Shown piece by piece: positions 36,401 through 47,200 of a stretch of 64,000 nt of DNA. A program made the position numbers and the translations under genes. The first letter of the stretch is position 1. The number at the start of each line of letters is the position of its first letter. The notes under the pieces are model-generated. The model saw only the letters and a list, made by a program, of their open reading frames with translations. It searched no databases and was not told where the DNA came from. This DNA comes from an uncultured Phycisphaerales bacterium (lineage in GTDB: Bacteria; Planctomycetota; Phycisphaerae; Sedimentisphaerales; Anaerobacaceae). The stretch covers positions 68,442 to 132,441 of the forward strand of contig CALEZT010000089.1 of the NCBI GenBank assembly GCA_937927975.1, given 5' to 3'.

Positions 36401-37248
36401 GAGACGAGCTGCCCAGCGGCGTGCTCCAGATGGCCAAGATCTACGTGGCGATCAAGCGTACGCTGTCGATCGGCGACAAGATGGCGGGCCGGCACGGCAA
36501 CAAGGGCGTCATCGCCAAGATCATGCCGGAAGAGGACATGCCGTTCCTGGAGGACGGGACTCCGCTGGACATCCTGCTCAACCCGCTGGGCGTGCCCAGC
36601 CGTATGAACGTGGGGCAGATCCTCGAGACGCACCTCGGATGGGTCGCGAAGGTGCTGGGTTTCCACGCGGTGACGCCGGTGTTCGACGGCGCGACCGAAG
36701 AGGACATCCAGAAACTCACCGTCGAGGCGAACGAGCGGATGAAGAACCGCAGGAAGGAATTGAACGATCGGGACGAGACCCCGCCGGCCGAGGAGCTGTT
36801 CTGTCACGTCCCCAAGACGCTCAAGACGCAGCTCTACGACGGCCGGACGGGCGAGCCGTTCGACCAGAGAGGCACGATCGGCTACATCTACATGATGAAA
36901 CTGCATCACCTCGTGGACGACAAGATCCACGCGAGGGCGACCGGACCGTACAGTCTGATCACCCAGCAGCCCCTGGGGGGCAAGGCCCGTACAGGCGGGC
37001 AGCGTTTCGGCGAAATGGAAGTGTGGGCGCTCGAAGGCTACGGCGCCGCCTACACCCTCCAGGAAATGCTCACGGTCAAGAGCGACGACGTGGAGGGCCG
37101 CACGAAGATCTACGAGTCGATGGTCAAGGGCCAGAACACGCTGGAGGCGGGTACCCCGCTGTCTTTCGATGTGCTGTGCAACGAGATCCGCGGGCTGGGC
37201 CTGAACATCCAGCTCGAGAAGAAGCGTCTGGGACGCACGGCGCTGTAG
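33490..37248 (+). CDS. rpoB: RNA polymerase beta subunit
   Basis: 1252 residues with an AGGAG site upstream. Recognisable regions: [24 protein letters not shown], the rifampicin region [73 protein letters not shown] and the C-terminal [33 protein letters not shown]. Compared with E. coli in the rifampicin pocket, Asp516, His526 and Ser531 are kept, but Phe514 is Val, Asn518 is Thr and Gln510 is Glu. Shorter than E. coli RpoB (1342). Co-transcribed with rpoC, 38 bases downstream. Confidence 0.98.
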   Translation: MVVRTFRNFGRMQDAVEIPDLVVVQQGSYAKFLQKDVAPTKRTDTGLEALFREIFPIESYDKKMTLEYICYELEKPHYTPLECRQLRLTYAYPLKIHCRLRSESGSDLAEQAIYLGEMPVMIGGGEFIVNGAVRVIVSQLHRSPGVDFLIESKEGDRVLHGGRIIPERGSWIEIGVTQKDILVVKIDQSSKIPATVFLRAISPEFGSTESILKLFYPVKSVATNKLTSAMWAASQIVDTTTGEILVEAGHQIGEKVAVIQQSDLKKVDVIEDVRDTIVMNTLAQDDCPGHEQALLKFYMRLRPGNPPNQEKAQAFFAEKFFDSNRYRLGKVGRFRLNRKFGQNVDENEMTLRAEDFINTMKYMLALRNNEGEIDDIDHLGNRRLRTIDELAADEIRKGLLKLRRTAQERMSIKRDSEEPPRVADLINSKSVASSINFFFGRGELSQVVDQTNALSQLTHERRLSALGPGGLNRRRAGFEVRDVHISHYGRICPIETPEGTNIGLISSLAIFTTIDEYGFLQSPYRVVKNGKLTGDIAYLRADEEMRAIFAPPSVVDPQTHKIRDAMVLARKSGELAQTTREEVEYVDISPRQIVGVSASLIPFLDHDDANRALMGSNMQRQAVPLLKTEPPLVGTGMEEVVGRNSSMVVRAEHSGVVTAVDAMHIVVNHTDEYKLDKFTGLNERTCLNQKPIVKLGQKVQAGQVIADGGGTADGILALGKNVLAGFVSFDGFNFEDAIIVSERLVKNDAFTSIHIDEFTAEVRETRLGKEEFTRDIPNVSEKALRNLDEQGVVREGTRVCPGDILVGKVVPKSKVELTPEEKLLHAIFGRAGEDVKNDSLELPSGYEGVVIKTEVFTRRGAGGEDQKKVLAEETKKYEAQARARECSIFRQMVGAIHEKTEVNIIDPNTKQKVGASEDDDVIYEQIENFDIKWVKPASARDEVQKIVGKFWVKITEAEEEKKRLIERAKHGDELPSGVLQMAKIYVAIKRTLSIGDKMAGRHGNKGVIAKIMPEEDMPFLEDGTPLDILLNPLGVPSRMNVGQILETHLGWVAKVLGFHAVTPVFDGATEEDIQKLTVEANERMKNRRKELNDRDETPPAEELFCHVPKTLKTQLYDGRTGEPFDQRGTIGYIYMMKLHHLVDDKIHARATGPYSLITQQPLGGKARTGGQRFGEMEVWALEGYGAAYTLQEMLTVKSDDVEGRTKIYESMVKGQNTLEAGTPLSFDVLCNEIRGLGLNIQLEKKRLGRTAL

Positions 37249-37286
37249 ATCGGCAGTCCAGTTTTGAGTTCTATAAGGGGCTTTAG

Positions 37287-40200
37287 ATGTTAGGCAATAT
37301 CTACGATCGAATTAATGATTACGGTTCGGTCAAGATCTCCTTGGCCAGTCCGAACGACATTCGGAGCTGGTCCTTCGGGGAGGTGCGCAAGCCCGAGACG
37401 ATCAACTACCGGACATACCGGCCGGAGAAGGACGGTTTGTTCTGTGAGCGGATATTCGGCCCCGAGCGCGACTGGGAGTGCGCCTGCGGGAAGTACAAGG
37501 GAACGAAGTTCAAGGGGATCATCTGCGACCGTTGCGGCGTGAAAGTCACGCACAGCCGGGTGCGGCGCAAGCGCATGGGCCACATCAACCTGGCGGCGCC
37601 CGTGCTGCACATCTGGTTTTTCAAGTCGATCCCCAACCGGCTCGGCACGATCCTCGGAATGAAAAGCTCGGACCTGGAGAAGATCATCTACTTCCAGGAC
37701 TACGTCGTTACGGACGCCGGGGCCACCGGTCTGAAGATCGGGCAGCTTCTGAGCGAGGAGGAGTTCCGCGACGCGCTGACCAAGTCGGGCAACTCGTTCA
37801 AGGCGTCCATGGGCGCCGAGGCGGTCAAGTCGCTTCTGGAGGCGATGGATTTGGAAGTTCTGGGCGGCAGCCTGCGGAAGGCCATCGCCAAGACCAACAG
37901 CAAGCAGAAGATCCGCGACCTCACCAAGCGGCTCAAGACCATCAACGAGATCAAGAACAGCAACAACAAGGCGGAGTGGATGGTCCTGGAGGCGGTTCCG
38001 GTGATCCCGCCGGACCTGCGGCCTCTGGTGCTTCTGGAGAGGGACAACTTCGCGACGAGCGATCTGAACGACCTCTACCGGCGCATCATCAACCGCAACA
38101 ACCGTCTCAAGAAGCTCATCGACCTGAACGCGCCGGAAGTCATCATTCGCAACGAAAAGCGAATGCTCCAGCAGGCGGTCGATTCGCTCCTGGACAATGG
38201 ACGCTGCCGGCGCCCCGTGTTGGGCAGCAACAACCGGCCGCTGAAGTCGCTGACCGACATGATCAAGGGCAAGCAGGGACGGTTCCGTGAGAACCTGCTG
38301 GGCAAGCGAGTGGACTACTCCGCCCGGTCGGTGATCGTCGTGGGTCCCAACCTGAAGCTCTACCAGTGCGGGCTTCCCAAGAAGATCGCGCTGGAGTTGT
38401 ATCAGCCGTTCATCATTCGCAACCTCAAGCAGCACGGATACGCGGACACGATCAAGAGCGCCAAACGCATGATCGAGCGGCGCGACGACCAGGTCTGGGA
38501 CATCCTCGAAGAGGTAATCCACCAGCACCCGGTCCTGCTGAACCGCGCTCCGACGCTGCACCGCATGGGCATCCAGGCCTTCGAGCCGGTGCTGGTCGAG
38601 GGCAACGCGATCATGCTGCATCCGCTGGCCTGCAAGGGCTTCAATGCGGACTTCGACGGCGACCAGATGGCGGTGCATCTGCCTCTGAGCATCGAGGCCC
38701 AGGCGGAGACGCACGTGCTGATGATGACCACCAGCAACGTCTTCTCGCCGGCCAACGGCGCCCCGATGGTGGGTCCCTCCCAGGACATGGTGATGGGCAA
38801 CTACTATCTGACCGTGGCGCTGGAGGATCTGCGGCCGGTCGGCAGCCCCGCGGTGGCCCCGAAAGGCAATCTACCGGTGTTTCGTGACGCGTATGAAGCC
38901 ATGATGGCGCACGAGACGCGCAAGATTACGCTCCACGACAAGATCCGCGTGCGGATTCCGCATGCGATCGTGAAGGACAAGAACGGCGAGAAGCGGTTCG
39001 ACCCCAGCGACGGCAAGGCCGTGCATGTGCTCGAAACGACCGTCGGCCGCTGCATCTTCAACGACATTCTGCCCAAGGGCATGCCGTTCTACAACTTGAC
39101 GATGGCCCAGAAGAAGCTCAGCGGGGTCATCAGCGACTGCTTCACCTACGCCGGCAGCGCCGCGACGGTCGATCTGCTGGACCGGATCAAGGATCTGGGA
39201 TTCCGCTACGCCACCCTGGCGGGCCTGAGTTTCGGTCTGACCGATCTGAAGATCCCCGCGAAGAAGGCGGACATCATCGTCGAGACCGAGAAACGCGTCA
39301 GCAAGATCTATCGGAACTATGAGGACGGCGTTTTGACCGAGCGCGAGCGGTACAACCAGGTGATCGACGCCTGGACGAACGCCCGCGTGGCTGTGACGAA
39401 CGAGATGATCCGCGGCCTGAAGGAGGACACCAAGGAAGACGGCACCCCCTATCTGAATCCGATCTACCTGATGTCGGATTCCGGCGCCCGCGGAAGCATC
39501 GACCAGATCCAGCAGCTGGCGGGCATGCGAGCCCTCATGGCCAAGCCCAGCGGCGAGATCATCGAGACGCCCATCAAGTCGAACTTCCGCGAAGGTCTGA
39601 CGGTGCTCGAGTACTTCAGCTCGACCCACGGCGCCCGAAAGGGTCTGGCCGACACCGCCTTGAAGACCGCCAACTCCGGCTATCTGACGCGCAAGCTCAT
39701 CGACGTGGCGCAGAACGTGATCATCATCGAACGCGACTGCGGCACGCTGCAGGGCATCACCAAGACGAGCATCAGCCGCGGGGACCAGGTCGACATCCCC
39801 CTGTCGCAGTTGATCATCGGACGGACCGCGCGAGACAACATCCGCAATCCGATCACCGACGAGATGATCGTTCACGAGAACGAGATCATCACGCACGAGA
39901 TCGCCAGGAAGATCGAGGCCCTGGGTTTGGACGCGATCCGGGTCCGCAGCCCGCTGACGTGCGACAGCCCGGTCGGCGTGTGCGCCAAGTGCCACGGCTG
40001 GGACATGAGCACCGGACGCGTGGTCGAAGAAGGCGCCGCGGTGGGAATCGTGGCCGCCCAGTCGATCGGCGAGCCCGGCACGCAGTTGACCCTGCGCACC
40101 TTCCACACCGGCGGCGTCGCTTCCCGCGCGATTCTGGAACGCGAGCAGGAAGCCACCCATACCGGCAAGGTCCAGTACCGCGATGTCAACGCAGTGCCCT

Positions 40201-41654
40201 TGAAGCGGGACGACGGCACCACGGTCACCGTGGCCCTCAAACGCAACGGCGAAATCGCGCTGCTCGACCAGAAGGATCGCGAACTCGACAAGTTCAAGGT
40301 TCCCTACGGCGGCATCATGCTGGTGCAGGACGGGCAGTCGGTCAAGGCCGGCACGATCCTGTTCCAGTGGGACCCGCACCGAACGCCCATTCTGGCGGAG
40401 GTTCCGGGTATCATTCGGTTTGTTGACATCATCGAAGGCGAAACGGTCCAGACGGAAGAGCTGCGCACCAAGGCCGGTCGCGGCAAGAAGGACAAGGACG
40501 CCGAGGCCAAGGTCGTCGAGAGGCCGGTCGTCATCGAGCACAAGGGCGACAAGCATCCGCAGATCATGATCGAGGACGCCAAGGGCAAGATCCTGGACGT
40601 CCACTACCTGCCGGCCGGCGCCCGCATCGAGGTGCAGGAAGGGCAGGAAGTGCAGGCGGGACAATTGCTGGCCCACCAGCCCCGCGCCACAGGCGGAACG
40701 CAGGACATCACCGGCGGTCTGCCTCGCGTGACCGAGGTGTTCGAGGCCCGCAAACCCAAGGACCCGGCCGCCATGGCTGAGATCAGCGGGCGCGTCGAGC
40801 TCCGCAGCGATAAGCGAAAGGGCAAGATGACGATCACCATCCGAAGCGAAAGCGGAATGGAGAAGGAGCACCACGTTCCTCGCGACCGCCATCTGAACGT
40901 CCACACCGGCGACCACGTCGAGGCCGGCGACGCCCTGACGGACGGCCCGCTGGTTCCGCACGACATCCTGCGAATCAAGGGCGAGGAATCGCTCCAGCGC
41001 TACCTCATCGGCGAGATCCAGAACGTGTACCGGTCGCAGAACGTGAACATCAACGACAAGCACGTCGAGATCATCATCTCGCAGATGATGCGAAAGGTCG
41101 AGATCGACTCGGTGGGCGACAGCGCGTTCCTGCCGGGCGAGGTGGTCGACAAGTTCGCCTTCCGCAAGGAGAACGACCGGCTGAGCAACAGCATCAAGAT
41201 CGCCAACGTCGGCGACGTGACCGAGGTGGCGGAAGGCCAGGTTCTTGACAAGAAAGAGCTGGCGAAGGTAAATGAGAAGATCGAGGCCCTGGGCGGCACG
41301 CCCGCCAAGGGCAAGAAGCCCAAGCCCGCCACGGCCAAGACGCTGCTGCTGGGCATCACGAAGGCCTCGCTCTGGTCCGATAGTTTCATCGCGGCCGCGA
41401 GCTTCCAGGAAACAACAAAGGTGTTGACGGAAGCGGCGCTCGCTGGTAAGATCGACGAATTGCACGGTCTGAAAGAGAACGTGATTCTGGGCCACCTGAT
41501 TCCCGCAGGCACGGCGTTCAAGCCGCACCTGGAGATGAGGGTCAAGCACCTCGTCGAAGCCCCGGTTCCGAAGGAACTGGCTGGCGTTCGAGAGGAGAAA
41601 GAGGCCGAAGCCAAGGCCGAGTCCAAGATCCGGGAAGTGCTGGGTATCGAATAA
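37287..41654 (+). CDS. rpoC: RNA polymerase beta' subunit
   Basis: 1455 residues. First zinc site CACGKYKG...[26 protein letters not shown], the Mg2+-binding catalytic loop [15 protein letters not shown], the trigger-helix region ([17 protein letters not shown]) and second zinc site [14 protein letters not shown], with [18 protein letters not shown]. The C-terminus has [16 protein letters not shown] and a lineage-specific segment [30 protein letters not shown]. Standard partner of rpoB, followed 28 bases later by rpsL. Confidence 0.98.
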   Translation: MLGNIYDRINDYGSVKISLASPNDIRSWSFGEVRKPETINYRTYRPEKDGLFCERIFGPERDWECACGKYKGTKFKGIICDRCGVKVTHSRVRRKRMGHINLAAPVLHIWFFKSIPNRLGTILGMKSSDLEKIIYFQDYVVTDAGATGLKIGQLLSEEEFRDALTKSGNSFKASMGAEAVKSLLEAMDLEVLGGSLRKAIAKTNSKQKIRDLTKRLKTINEIKNSNNKAEWMVLEAVPVIPPDLRPLVLLERDNFATSDLNDLYRRIINRNNRLKKLIDLNAPEVIIRNEKRMLQQAVDSLLDNGRCRRPVLGSNNRPLKSLTDMIKGKQGRFRENLLGKRVDYSARSVIVVGPNLKLYQCGLPKKIALELYQPFIIRNLKQHGYADTIKSAKRMIERRDDQVWDILEEVIHQHPVLLNRAPTLHRMGIQAFEPVLVEGNAIMLHPLACKGFNADFDGDQMAVHLPLSIEAQAETHVLMMTTSNVFSPANGAPMVGPSQDMVMGNYYLTVALEDLRPVGSPAVAPKGNLPVFRDAYEAMMAHETRKITLHDKIRVRIPHAIVKDKNGEKRFDPSDGKAVHVLETTVGRCIFNDILPKGMPFYNLTMAQKKLSGVISDCFTYAGSAATVDLLDRIKDLGFRYATLAGLSFGLTDLKIPAKKADIIVETEKRVSKIYRNYEDGVLTERERYNQVIDAWTNARVAVTNEMIRGLKEDTKEDGTPYLNPIYLMSDSGARGSIDQIQQLAGMRALMAKPSGEIIETPIKSNFREGLTVLEYFSSTHGARKGLADTALKTANSGYLTRKLIDVAQNVIIIERDCGTLQGITKTSISRGDQVDIPLSQLIIGRTARDNIRNPITDEMIVHENEIITHEIARKIEALGLDAIRVRSPLTCDSPVGVCAKCHGWDMSTGRVVEEGAAVGIVAAQSIGEPGTQLTLRTFHTGGVASRAILEREQEATHTGKVQYRDVNAVPLKRDDGTTVTVALKRNGEIALLDQKDRELDKFKVPYGGIMLVQDGQSVKAGTILFQWDPHRTPILAEVPGIIRFVDIIEGETVQTEELRTKAGRGKKDKDAEAKVVERPVVIEHKGDKHPQIMIEDAKGKILDVHYLPAGARIEVQEGQEVQAGQLLAHQPRATGGTQDITGGLPRVTEVFEARKPKDPAAMAEISGRVELRSDKRKGKMTITIRSESGMEKEHHVPRDRHLNVHTGDHVEAGDALTDGPLVPHDILRIKGEESLQRYLIGEIQNVYRSQNVNINDKHVEIIISQMMRKVEIDSVGDSAFLPGEVVDKFAFRKENDRLSNSIKIANVGDVTEVAEGQVLDKKELAKVNEKIEALGGTPAKGKKPKPATAKTLLLGITKASLWSDSFIAAASFQETTKVLTEAALAGKIDELHGLKENVILGHLIPAGTAFKPHLEMRVKHLVEAPVPKELAGVREEKEAEAKAESKIREVLGIE

Positions 41655-41682
41655 CGCTTTGTGGATGAGAATTGAGTAGACT

Positions 41683-42054
41683 ATGCCGACGATCAATCAA
41701 CTGGTCAGAAGTCCGAGAGCAGCATCGAAGAAGAAGAAACGAGTTTCCGATATCAGCGGCTCCCCGCAGGTCCGCGGCGTGTGCCTGATCGTCAGGACGC
41801 AGACGCCGAAGAAGCCGAACTCCGCGTTGCGAAAGGTCGCCCGTGTTCGGTTGACCAGCGGCAAAGAGGTCACCGCCTACATCCCGGGCGTTGACCACAA
41901 CCTTCAGGAGCACAGCACCGTGCTGATCCGCGGCGGTCGCGTGAGAGACTTGCCGGGCGTTCGATATCATATCGTCCGTGGCGTTCTGGACTGCTCCGGC
42001 GTGGCGAATCGTCGTCGGGGCCGCAGCAAGTACGGCGCCAAGAGACCCAAGTAA
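41683..42054 (+). CDS. rpsL: Ribosomal protein S12, with Arg at position 88
   Basis: 123 residues, decoding-centre protein. [13 protein letters not shown] and [22 protein letters not shown] are canonical except that residue 88 (in GGRVRDLPG) is Arg, where most bacteria have Lys. Lys43 (TPKKPNS) is present. The same Lys-to-Arg change is a known streptomycin-resistance allele in E. coli and Mycobacterium tuberculosis. First gene of the str block here (rpsL-rpsG-fusA). Confidence 0.97.
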   Translation: MPTINQLVRSPRAASKKKKRVSDISGSPQVRGVCLIVRTQTPKKPNSALRKVARVRLTSGKEVTAYIPGVDHNLQEHSTVLIRGGRVRDLPGVRYHIVRGVLDCSGVANRRRGRSKYGAKRPK

Positions 42055-42105
42055 GCAAGGTGTTCCTGGTTCCCAGTGGACTGTTCCTAAACGATAGAGA
42101 GTACT

Positions 42106-42579
42106 ATGGCCAAGAAGTTTACAGCTTCCAGCGAAGTGTTGAGACCGGATTCGAAGTTCAATAGCAAGCTGGTTTCCAAGTTCATCAACTGCATGATGTG
42201 GGGCGGCAAGAAGAGCGCGGCCCAGAACGCCTTCTACGACGCGATGGAGATCGTCGCCGAGAAGATCAAGGACGTTACGCCTCTGGAGATCTTCGAGACC
42301 GCGATCAACAACGTCAAGCCGACGCTCGAGGTTCGCAGCAAGCGCGTCGGCGGCGCCAGCTACCAGGTTCCGATGCAGGTGAACCCCAAGCGTCAGCAAT
42401 CTCTGGCGTTCCGGTGGATACTGGCGTCGGCCCGTGGCAAGAAGGGCAAACCCATGGCTCAGCGGCTGGCGACCGAGATCAGCGACGCCTACAACCGGAC
42501 CGGCGGCGCGATGACGATGCGGGAGAACGTTCATCGCATGGCCGAGGCCAACAAGGCGTTCGCCCACTTCGCATGGTAA
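42106..42579 (+). CDS. rpsG: Ribosomal protein S7
   Basis: 157 residues, head-assembly protein of the 30S subunit. Motifs [55 protein letters not shown] and [13 protein letters not shown] at the C-terminus. It ends 15 bases before the stem of the hairpin that leads into fusA. Confidence 0.97.
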   Translation: MAKKFTASSEVLRPDSKFNSKLVSKFINCMMWGGKKSAAQNAFYDAMEIVAEKIKDVTPLEIFETAINNVKPTLEVRSKRVGGASYQVPMQVNPKRQQSLAFRWILASARGKKGKPMAQRLATEISDAYNRTGGAMTMRENVHRMAEANKAFAHFAW

Positions 42580-42593
42580 GTATCGGAAATTCT

Positions 42594-42634
42594 ACTGCCA
42601 CGGGGATCTCTCGCGAGACCGTGGCAGTTTTTTT
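42594..42634 (+). terminator. Intrinsic terminator or attenuator abutting the fusA start codon
   Basis: A 10-bp perfect stem (ACTGCCACGG at 42594-42603 with CCGTGGCAGT at 42619-42628), an inner palindrome TCTCGCGAGA, then seven T (42628-42634). The next base is the A of the fusA ATG. No Shine-Dalgarno sequence fits between hairpin and start codon. It may set the ratio of fusA to rpsL-rpsG transcripts. Confidence 0.8.
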
Positions 42635-44707
42635 ATGGGCAGACTAGAGAACATACGGAATATCGGCATCATGGCGCACATCGATGCCGGCAAGACCACG
42701 GTGAGTGAGCGGATCCTCTACTACGCCGGGAAGACCTATAAAATGGGCGAGGTCCATAATGGAACCGCCGTGATGGACTTCCTGGAGGAGGAGCAGAAGA
42801 GGGGAATCACGATCACCTCCGCGGCCACGAAGTGCCCCTGGAAAGGGTTCGAGATCAATCTGATCGACACCCCCGGGCACATCGATTTCACTGCAGAGGT
42901 CGAGCGGTCGCTTCGCGTTCTCGACGGCGCGGTGGCGGTGTTCGACAGCAGCGAAGGCGTCCAGGCGCAGAGCGAGACGGTGTGGCGCCAGGGCCAGAAG
43001 TACGATCTTCCGTGTTTGTGCTTCATCAATAAGATGGACAAGACCGGCGCCGACTTCGAAATGAGCGTGGCCAGCATCCGCGACAAGCTGCACGCCAACC
43101 CGGTTGCGGTCCAGATCCCGATGGGGGCGGAAGATTCGTTCGTGGGCATCATCGATCTGATCGCCATGAAGGCGGTATTCTACAAGGCCGAGGAGATGGG
43201 GTCGACGTACACCGAGACGGAAATCCCGTCGGAGCACCTCGACAGGGCGAAGAAATACCGGGCCCGCATGATCGAGGCCGCCGCCGAGAACGACGAAGAG
43301 CTGATGACGACCTTCGTCAACGACGAGCCGGCGGGGGAAGAGGCGATTCGCAGAGGGCTTCGCAAGGGCACCCTGGCGAACAAGGTCCATCCGGTGTTCG
43401 TCGGGTCCGCGCTGAAGTACGTGGGCGTCCAGAGGCTTCTGGACGGCGTGGTCGCCTACCTGCCTTCGCCGCTGGACAGACCCGTGATCAAGGGGCACAA
43501 GCCGGACGACGAGGGCAAGGAGATCCCCGTAAAATGCGATCCCGAGGGCAGCCTGGTCGCCCTGGCTTTCAAAATCACCGGCGACGCCCATGGGGACCTC
43601 TACTTCCTGCGGATCTACCAGGGCACGCTGAAGTCGGGAAGCCGGGTGTTGAATCCCAACCGGGACAAGAAGGAGAACATCACGCGGCTCTTCGAGATGC
43701 ACGCGAACGAGCGAAAATTGCGGGACGAAGCCCGCGCCGGCGACATTATCGCGGTGATCGGTCTGCGCGAGACCCTGACCGGCGACACGCTGTGCGACAC
43801 GAAGAGACCCGTCATGCTGCCCAGCATCAGTTTCCCCCAGACGGTGATCACGATGTCGATCGAGCCGCGGTCGGCGGCCGAGAGAGCGAAACTGGGCGAT
43901 GCCCTGGAGTCGCTGCGGCGCGAGGACCCGACGTTTTCCTACAAGATCGACCCGGACACCGGCCAGACCGTGATCAGCGGCATGGGCGAACTGCACCTGG
44001 AGATCCTTCAGCACAAGCTCGTCAAAGAGAAGAAGGTGGACGTTCGGGTGGGCAAGCCGCGAGTGGCCTACAAAGAAACCATCACCAAGGCGGCGCGGGC
44101 GGAAGGAAAATTCGTCCACCAGTCGGGCGGCCGAGGTCAGTACGGGCACGTGGTGCTGGAGGTCAGGCCGTTGATCACCGAGGACGGCCATTGGCAGTCC
44201 AAGATCGGTTTCAGTGCGGCTGTATCGCCCGATAAGATCCCGCATGAATACATAGCCTCGGTCGAGCGGGGGGTCCGCGAGGCCGCGGGCAACGGTCCCC
44301 TGGCCGGCTACCTTGTGATCGGCGTCCACGCGACGGTGGTGGACGGTTCCTACCATTCGGTAGACTCGTCGGACCTGGCTTTCGAACAGGCGGCCTCGTT
44401 TGCCCTGGAGAAGGCGCTGAAAGAGGCCGGACCGGTGCTTCTGGAGCCGGTAATGCGGGTCCAGGTCTCCGTGCCGGACGCCTACTTCGGTGCGGTTCAG
44501 GCGGACCTGCTGTCCAAACGTGGGCTGATCAGCGACTGTCGGGTGCATGGCCCCGTTCGGATCGTGGACGCGCAGGTCCCTCTGGTGGAATTATTCGGCT
44601 ATTCGAGCGATATTCGCAGCTTGACGGCCGGTCGCGGGAGCTTTACCATGGAGCCCTTGAGCTACGAGCGGGTCCCGGACCAGGTGGCCAAAGGGATTCT
44701 GTACTGA
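42635..44707 (+). CDS. fusA: Elongation factor G
   Basis: 690 residues. Translocation GTPase: AHIDAGKTT (G1), [12 protein letters not shown] (switch I, canonical here unlike tuf), DTPGHIDF (G3), [10 protein letters not shown] (G4), then domains II-V ([18 protein letters not shown]). The start follows the family pattern ([18 protein letters not shown]), so the ATG at 42635 is secure even though it directly follows the T-tract of a terminator-like hairpin and lacks a visible ribosome-binding site. Initiation may rely on unstructured U-rich leader or on termination/readthrough products. No tuf follows; a 488-base gap separates it from rpsJ. Confidence 0.97.
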   Translation: MGRLENIRNIGIMAHIDAGKTTVSERILYYAGKTYKMGEVHNGTAVMDFLEEEQKRGITITSAATKCPWKGFEINLIDTPGHIDFTAEVERSLRVLDGAVAVFDSSEGVQAQSETVWRQGQKYDLPCLCFINKMDKTGADFEMSVASIRDKLHANPVAVQIPMGAEDSFVGIIDLIAMKAVFYKAEEMGSTYTETEIPSEHLDRAKKYRARMIEAAAENDEELMTTFVNDEPAGEEAIRRGLRKGTLANKVHPVFVGSALKYVGVQRLLDGVVAYLPSPLDRPVIKGHKPDDEGKEIPVKCDPEGSLVALAFKITGDAHGDLYFLRIYQGTLKSGSRVLNPNRDKKENITRLFEMHANERKLRDEARAGDIIAVIGLRETLTGDTLCDTKRPVMLPSISFPQTVITMSIEPRSAAERAKLGDALESLRREDPTFSYKIDPDTGQTVISGMGELHLEILQHKLVKEKKVDVRVGKPRVAYKETITKAARAEGKFVHQSGGRGQYGHVVLEVRPLITEDGHWQSKIGFSAAVSPDKIPHEYIASVERGVREAAGNGPLAGYLVIGVHATVVDGSYHSVDSSDLAFEQAASFALEKALKEAGPVLLEPVMRVQVSVPDAYFGAVQADLLSKRGLISDCRVHGPVRIVDAQVPLVELFGYSSDIRSLTAGRGSFTMEPLSYERVPDQVAKGILY

Positions 44708-44755
44708 AGTCCGGCGGAAATCTGAACAATTTTCGCTTTTTTTCCTATAGCAGGG

Positions 44756-44782
44756 TTGACAGCTAACAGGGTAGCTGATAAT
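44756..44782 (+). promoter_or_regulatory. Possible promoter for the S10-spc-alpha gene block
   Basis: TTGACA (44756-44761, perfect -35) and GATAAT (44777-44782, five of six -10 bases), spacer 15, which is short. It lies 49 bases after fusA and about 415 before rpsJ, so a long leader would result. Confidence 0.5.
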
Positions 44783-44799
44783 TGTAGTGTTTTTCAGCT

Positions 44800-45195
44800 G
44801 TAGCGAGCAACGTCAGGATGGCGTTGCGATACGTAGTTACGCTGTGGCATATCTGTCTTTGCCATCACGGATGGCACAACGGGTGTTCAGGGTAACACGG
44901 GGTTGGCGAAGTCGAAGGTGGCTTCGCCAGGGTCTGGCGGCAGGCACGACCCCGAATTCTAAGGAAGGCCGGGTGGCCTTCGGCGCCCGCTGAGAAGTGG
45001 TTTGTAGGCGCCGGAGGGGCCCAGTTGCCCTTCCTGCCTTAATCAAGATGAGCGACATCGGCCCGCTTGGAGAGCGTATCCGTTGCGGGTGGCTCTGTCG
45101 CTATAAACATGGTTGGTGTTCGTGAAACTTGTGCCTGTGTCGGGGCGGCAACGTCCGGATATCGGGCAGACCCAGTGGGGTCCCGAGGAGCATAG
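44800..45195 (+). promoter_or_regulatory. Structured non-coding leader of rpsJ (possible r-protein leader)
   Basis: I see no convincing gene in this roughly 400-base stretch. Several hairpins are visible: 44807-44812 with 44822-44827 (6 bp), 44904-44911 with 44922-44929 (8 bp, TGGCGAAG/CTTCGCCA) and 44964-44970 with 44975-44981 (7 bp, loop GGGT). The S10 operon of E. coli has a leader bound by L4 that controls it; this one is longer and shows no sequence likeness that I can see. Confidence 0.45.
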
Positions 45196-45510
45196 ATGGC
45201 TGCTGAAAGCGAAAAAATCAGGATCCGGATGGAGGCATACGACCACCGGACGCTGGATGCCTCCGCGAAGGAGATCGTCGAGCACGCGCGCCGGACGAAC
45301 GCGCGGGTCAGCGGCCCGGTGCCGCTGCCGACGCGGATTGAGAGATATACGGTGTTGCGGAGCCCGCATGTCGATAAGAAGTCGCGCGAGCAGTTCGAAC
45401 TGCGGACGCACAAGCGGCTCATCGACATTCACGAGGCCAATGCCAGGACGGCCGAGGTGCTCAACCGGCTCGTGGTGCCCGCAGGGGTGTTTGTAAAGAT
45501 CAAGGCGTAA
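45196..45510 (+). CDS. rpsJ: Ribosomal protein S10
   Basis: 104 residues: [55 protein letters not shown] and HKRLIDIH are canonical. First gene of the S10 block; also the NusG-linked NusE protein of transcription antitermination. AGGAG lies just before the ATG. Confidence 0.97.
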   Translation: MAAESEKIRIRMEAYDHRTLDASAKEIVEHARRTNARVSGPVPLPTRIERYTVLRSPHVDKKSREQFELRTHKRLIDIHEANARTAEVLNRLVVPAGVFVKIKA

Positions 45511-45528
45511 GGGCGTAGGACGTCAGCT

Positions 45529-46182
45529 ATGACGATGTTACTTGGCAAAAAAGTGGGTATGACCCAGGTGTACGACGAGGCGGGCCGGCTGATCCCGGTG
45601 ACCGTCATTCAGGTCGGTCCGTGCACCGTCACGCAAGTGAAGACCAGCCAAACCGACGGGTACAACGCGGTGCAGCTTGGCTTCGAGGACGTAAAGGCCT
45701 CGCGACAGACGCAGGCGGACATCGGGCACGCCAAGAAGGCGGGCGCCAGCCCCAAGAGGTTCGTTCGCGAATGGCGGTTGCCTGCCAAGGCCGATTCGCC
45801 GTACAAGGCAGGGGACTCGGTCACGGTCTCGGTGTTCGAGGGCATCAAGTCCGTCGACGTGGTGGGCACCAGCAAGGGCAAAGGGTTCGCCGGACCGATG
45901 AAGCGCTACGGTTTCAAGGGCTTCCCGGCCTCGCACGGCACCGAGCGAAAGCACAGGGCCCCCGGTTCGATATCGAGCCATGCGATCAACGCCGGTAGGG
46001 GCGGCGGCCTCAAGAAGGGCAAGCGGATGGGCGGCCACATGGGCGACGTTCAGGTGACGAGCAAGAACCACCCTGTGATGGCGGTCGACGTGGAGAACAA
46101 TCTGCTGGTGGTCAAGGGCGCGATTCCGGGGTCCTCCGGCAGTTACTGCGTTGTCAAGAAGGCCAAGAGCCTGGGTGTATAG
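45529..46182 (+). CDS. rplC: Ribosomal protein L3
   Basis: 217 residues. LGKKVGMTQVYDEAGRLIPVTVI at the N-terminus, SKGKGFAGPMKRYGF, and GKRMGGHMGDVQVTSKN near the peptidyl-transferase centre. Starts 18 bases after rpsJ. Confidence 0.97.
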   Translation: MTMLLGKKVGMTQVYDEAGRLIPVTVIQVGPCTVTQVKTSQTDGYNAVQLGFEDVKASRQTQADIGHAKKAGASPKRFVREWRLPAKADSPYKAGDSVTVSVFEGIKSVDVVGTSKGKGFAGPMKRYGFKGFPASHGTERKHRAPGSISSHAINAGRGGGLKKGKRMGGHMGDVQVTSKNHPVMAVDVENNLLVVKGAIPGSSGSYCVVKKAKSLGV

Positions 46183-46195
46183 ACTGGATTCGGAC

Positions 46196-46846
46196 ATGAT
46201 TGATTTAGCAGTATACAATACCAGTGGGCAGCAGGTGGACACGCTCAAGGTGGATGAGGCTGTGCTGGGCGGCTGCGTGCGATACGCGTTGCTCAAGCAG
46301 GCGATCGTGATGTACCACGCGAACAAGCGAGTGGGCACCGCGACGACCAAGAGCCGAGGCGTCGTGGCCGGTTCGACCAAGAAGATGTATCGACAGAAGG
46401 GCACCGGCAACGCTCGCATGGGCACCCGCAGGGCCGGCGGCAAGCGCGTCGGCGGCGGCATGACTTTCGCCAAGAAGCCCCGCGATTTCAGCCAGCAGAT
46501 GCCGAAGAAGCAGCGGAAGCTCGCGAGGGACTCCGCGCTGTTGGCCAAGCTGCGGCAGCAGAGCGTGGTCGTCGTGGACCGTCTGGCGTTCGAGAAGCCC
46601 CGTACGAAGGACTTCGCGGGCGTTCTGAAGAACCTCAAGATCGACCGGAGCTGCCTGGTGGCGCTGTGCGACTACGATGAGAACGTGCACAAGTCGGCGC
46701 GCAACCTTCAGCGGGTCGATGTGATGCCGGTGGCGGACCTGAACGCCGCGGCGATCGTGAACCACAAGCAGATGCTGTTCACGAAGGAGGCGATCCTCTC
46801 GTTCCTGGATCGCAGCGGCAAGGTCGAGGAAGAAGCGACGGCGTGA
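46196..46846 (+). CDS. rplD: Ribosomal protein L4
   Basis: 216 residues from ATG 46196 (MIDLAVYNTSGQ); the frame upstream overlaps rplC and is not family-like. The exit-tunnel loop is present (KKMYRQKGTGNARMGTRRAGG with GGGMTFAKKPRDF). In E. coli L4 represses its operon; the long rpsJ leader would be the target if that holds here. Confidence 0.96.
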   Translation: MIDLAVYNTSGQQVDTLKVDEAVLGGCVRYALLKQAIVMYHANKRVGTATTKSRGVVAGSTKKMYRQKGTGNARMGTRRAGGKRVGGGMTFAKKPRDFSQQMPKKQRKLARDSALLAKLRQQSVVVVDRLAFEKPRTKDFAGVLKNLKIDRSCLVALCDYDENVHKSARNLQRVDVMPVADLNAAAIVNHKQMLFTKEAILSFLDRSGKVEEEATA

Positions 46847-46891
46847 GGCCGATCGCCAAAGTGTTGGCTCCGGTTTTGATTCGAGTTACCG

Positions 46892-47170
46892 ATGGATGAT
46901 TATAGCGTGATAGTCCGGCCGATCGTCACCGAGCAGGGCATGCACTTTGCGAACGTCAAAGGGGCATACTCCTTCGAGGTGAACTCCAAGGCGAACAAGA
47001 CGGAAATCAAGAACGCCGTGGAGCGGATCTACGGGGTCAAGGTCGACAAGGTCCGCACGGCGAACCACGTCGGCAAGCCGCGGCGAAGAGGAAGAGTCAT
47101 GGGCACCACCGCCGCCTGGAAAAAGGCGGTCGTGTACCTGCGGCCCGAACATCACATTGATCTGTTCTGA
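46892..47170 (+). CDS. rplW: Ribosomal protein L23
   Basis: 92 residues. RPIVTEQGMHFANVKGAYSFEVNSKANKTEIKNAVE and IYGVKVDKVRTAN are standard. It forms the exit-tunnel docking site for trigger factor and SRP. L23 normally pairs with L4 just upstream. Confidence 0.96.
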   Translation: MDDYSVIVRPIVTEQGMHFANVKGAYSFEVNSKANKTEIKNAVERIYGVKVDKVRTANHVGKPRRRGRVMGTTAAWKKAVVYLRPEHHIDLF

Positions 47171-47200
47171 TCCGGCGGATCTTGGAAAGAGAATAGAAGT

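Noticed and set aside
33466..36930. A very long open frame on the minus strand opposite rpoB
   Set aside because: rpoB is certain on the plus strand. The antisense translation has no family motifs and arises from high GC at third codon positions.
38871..41696. Long minus-strand open frame opposite rpoC
   Set aside because: Same shadow effect; composition is His/Arg/Val-rich with no domain.
44787..44993. 68-codon open frame in the rpsJ leader
   Set aside because: No ribosome-binding site or recognisable protein; lies in a hairpin-rich leader.
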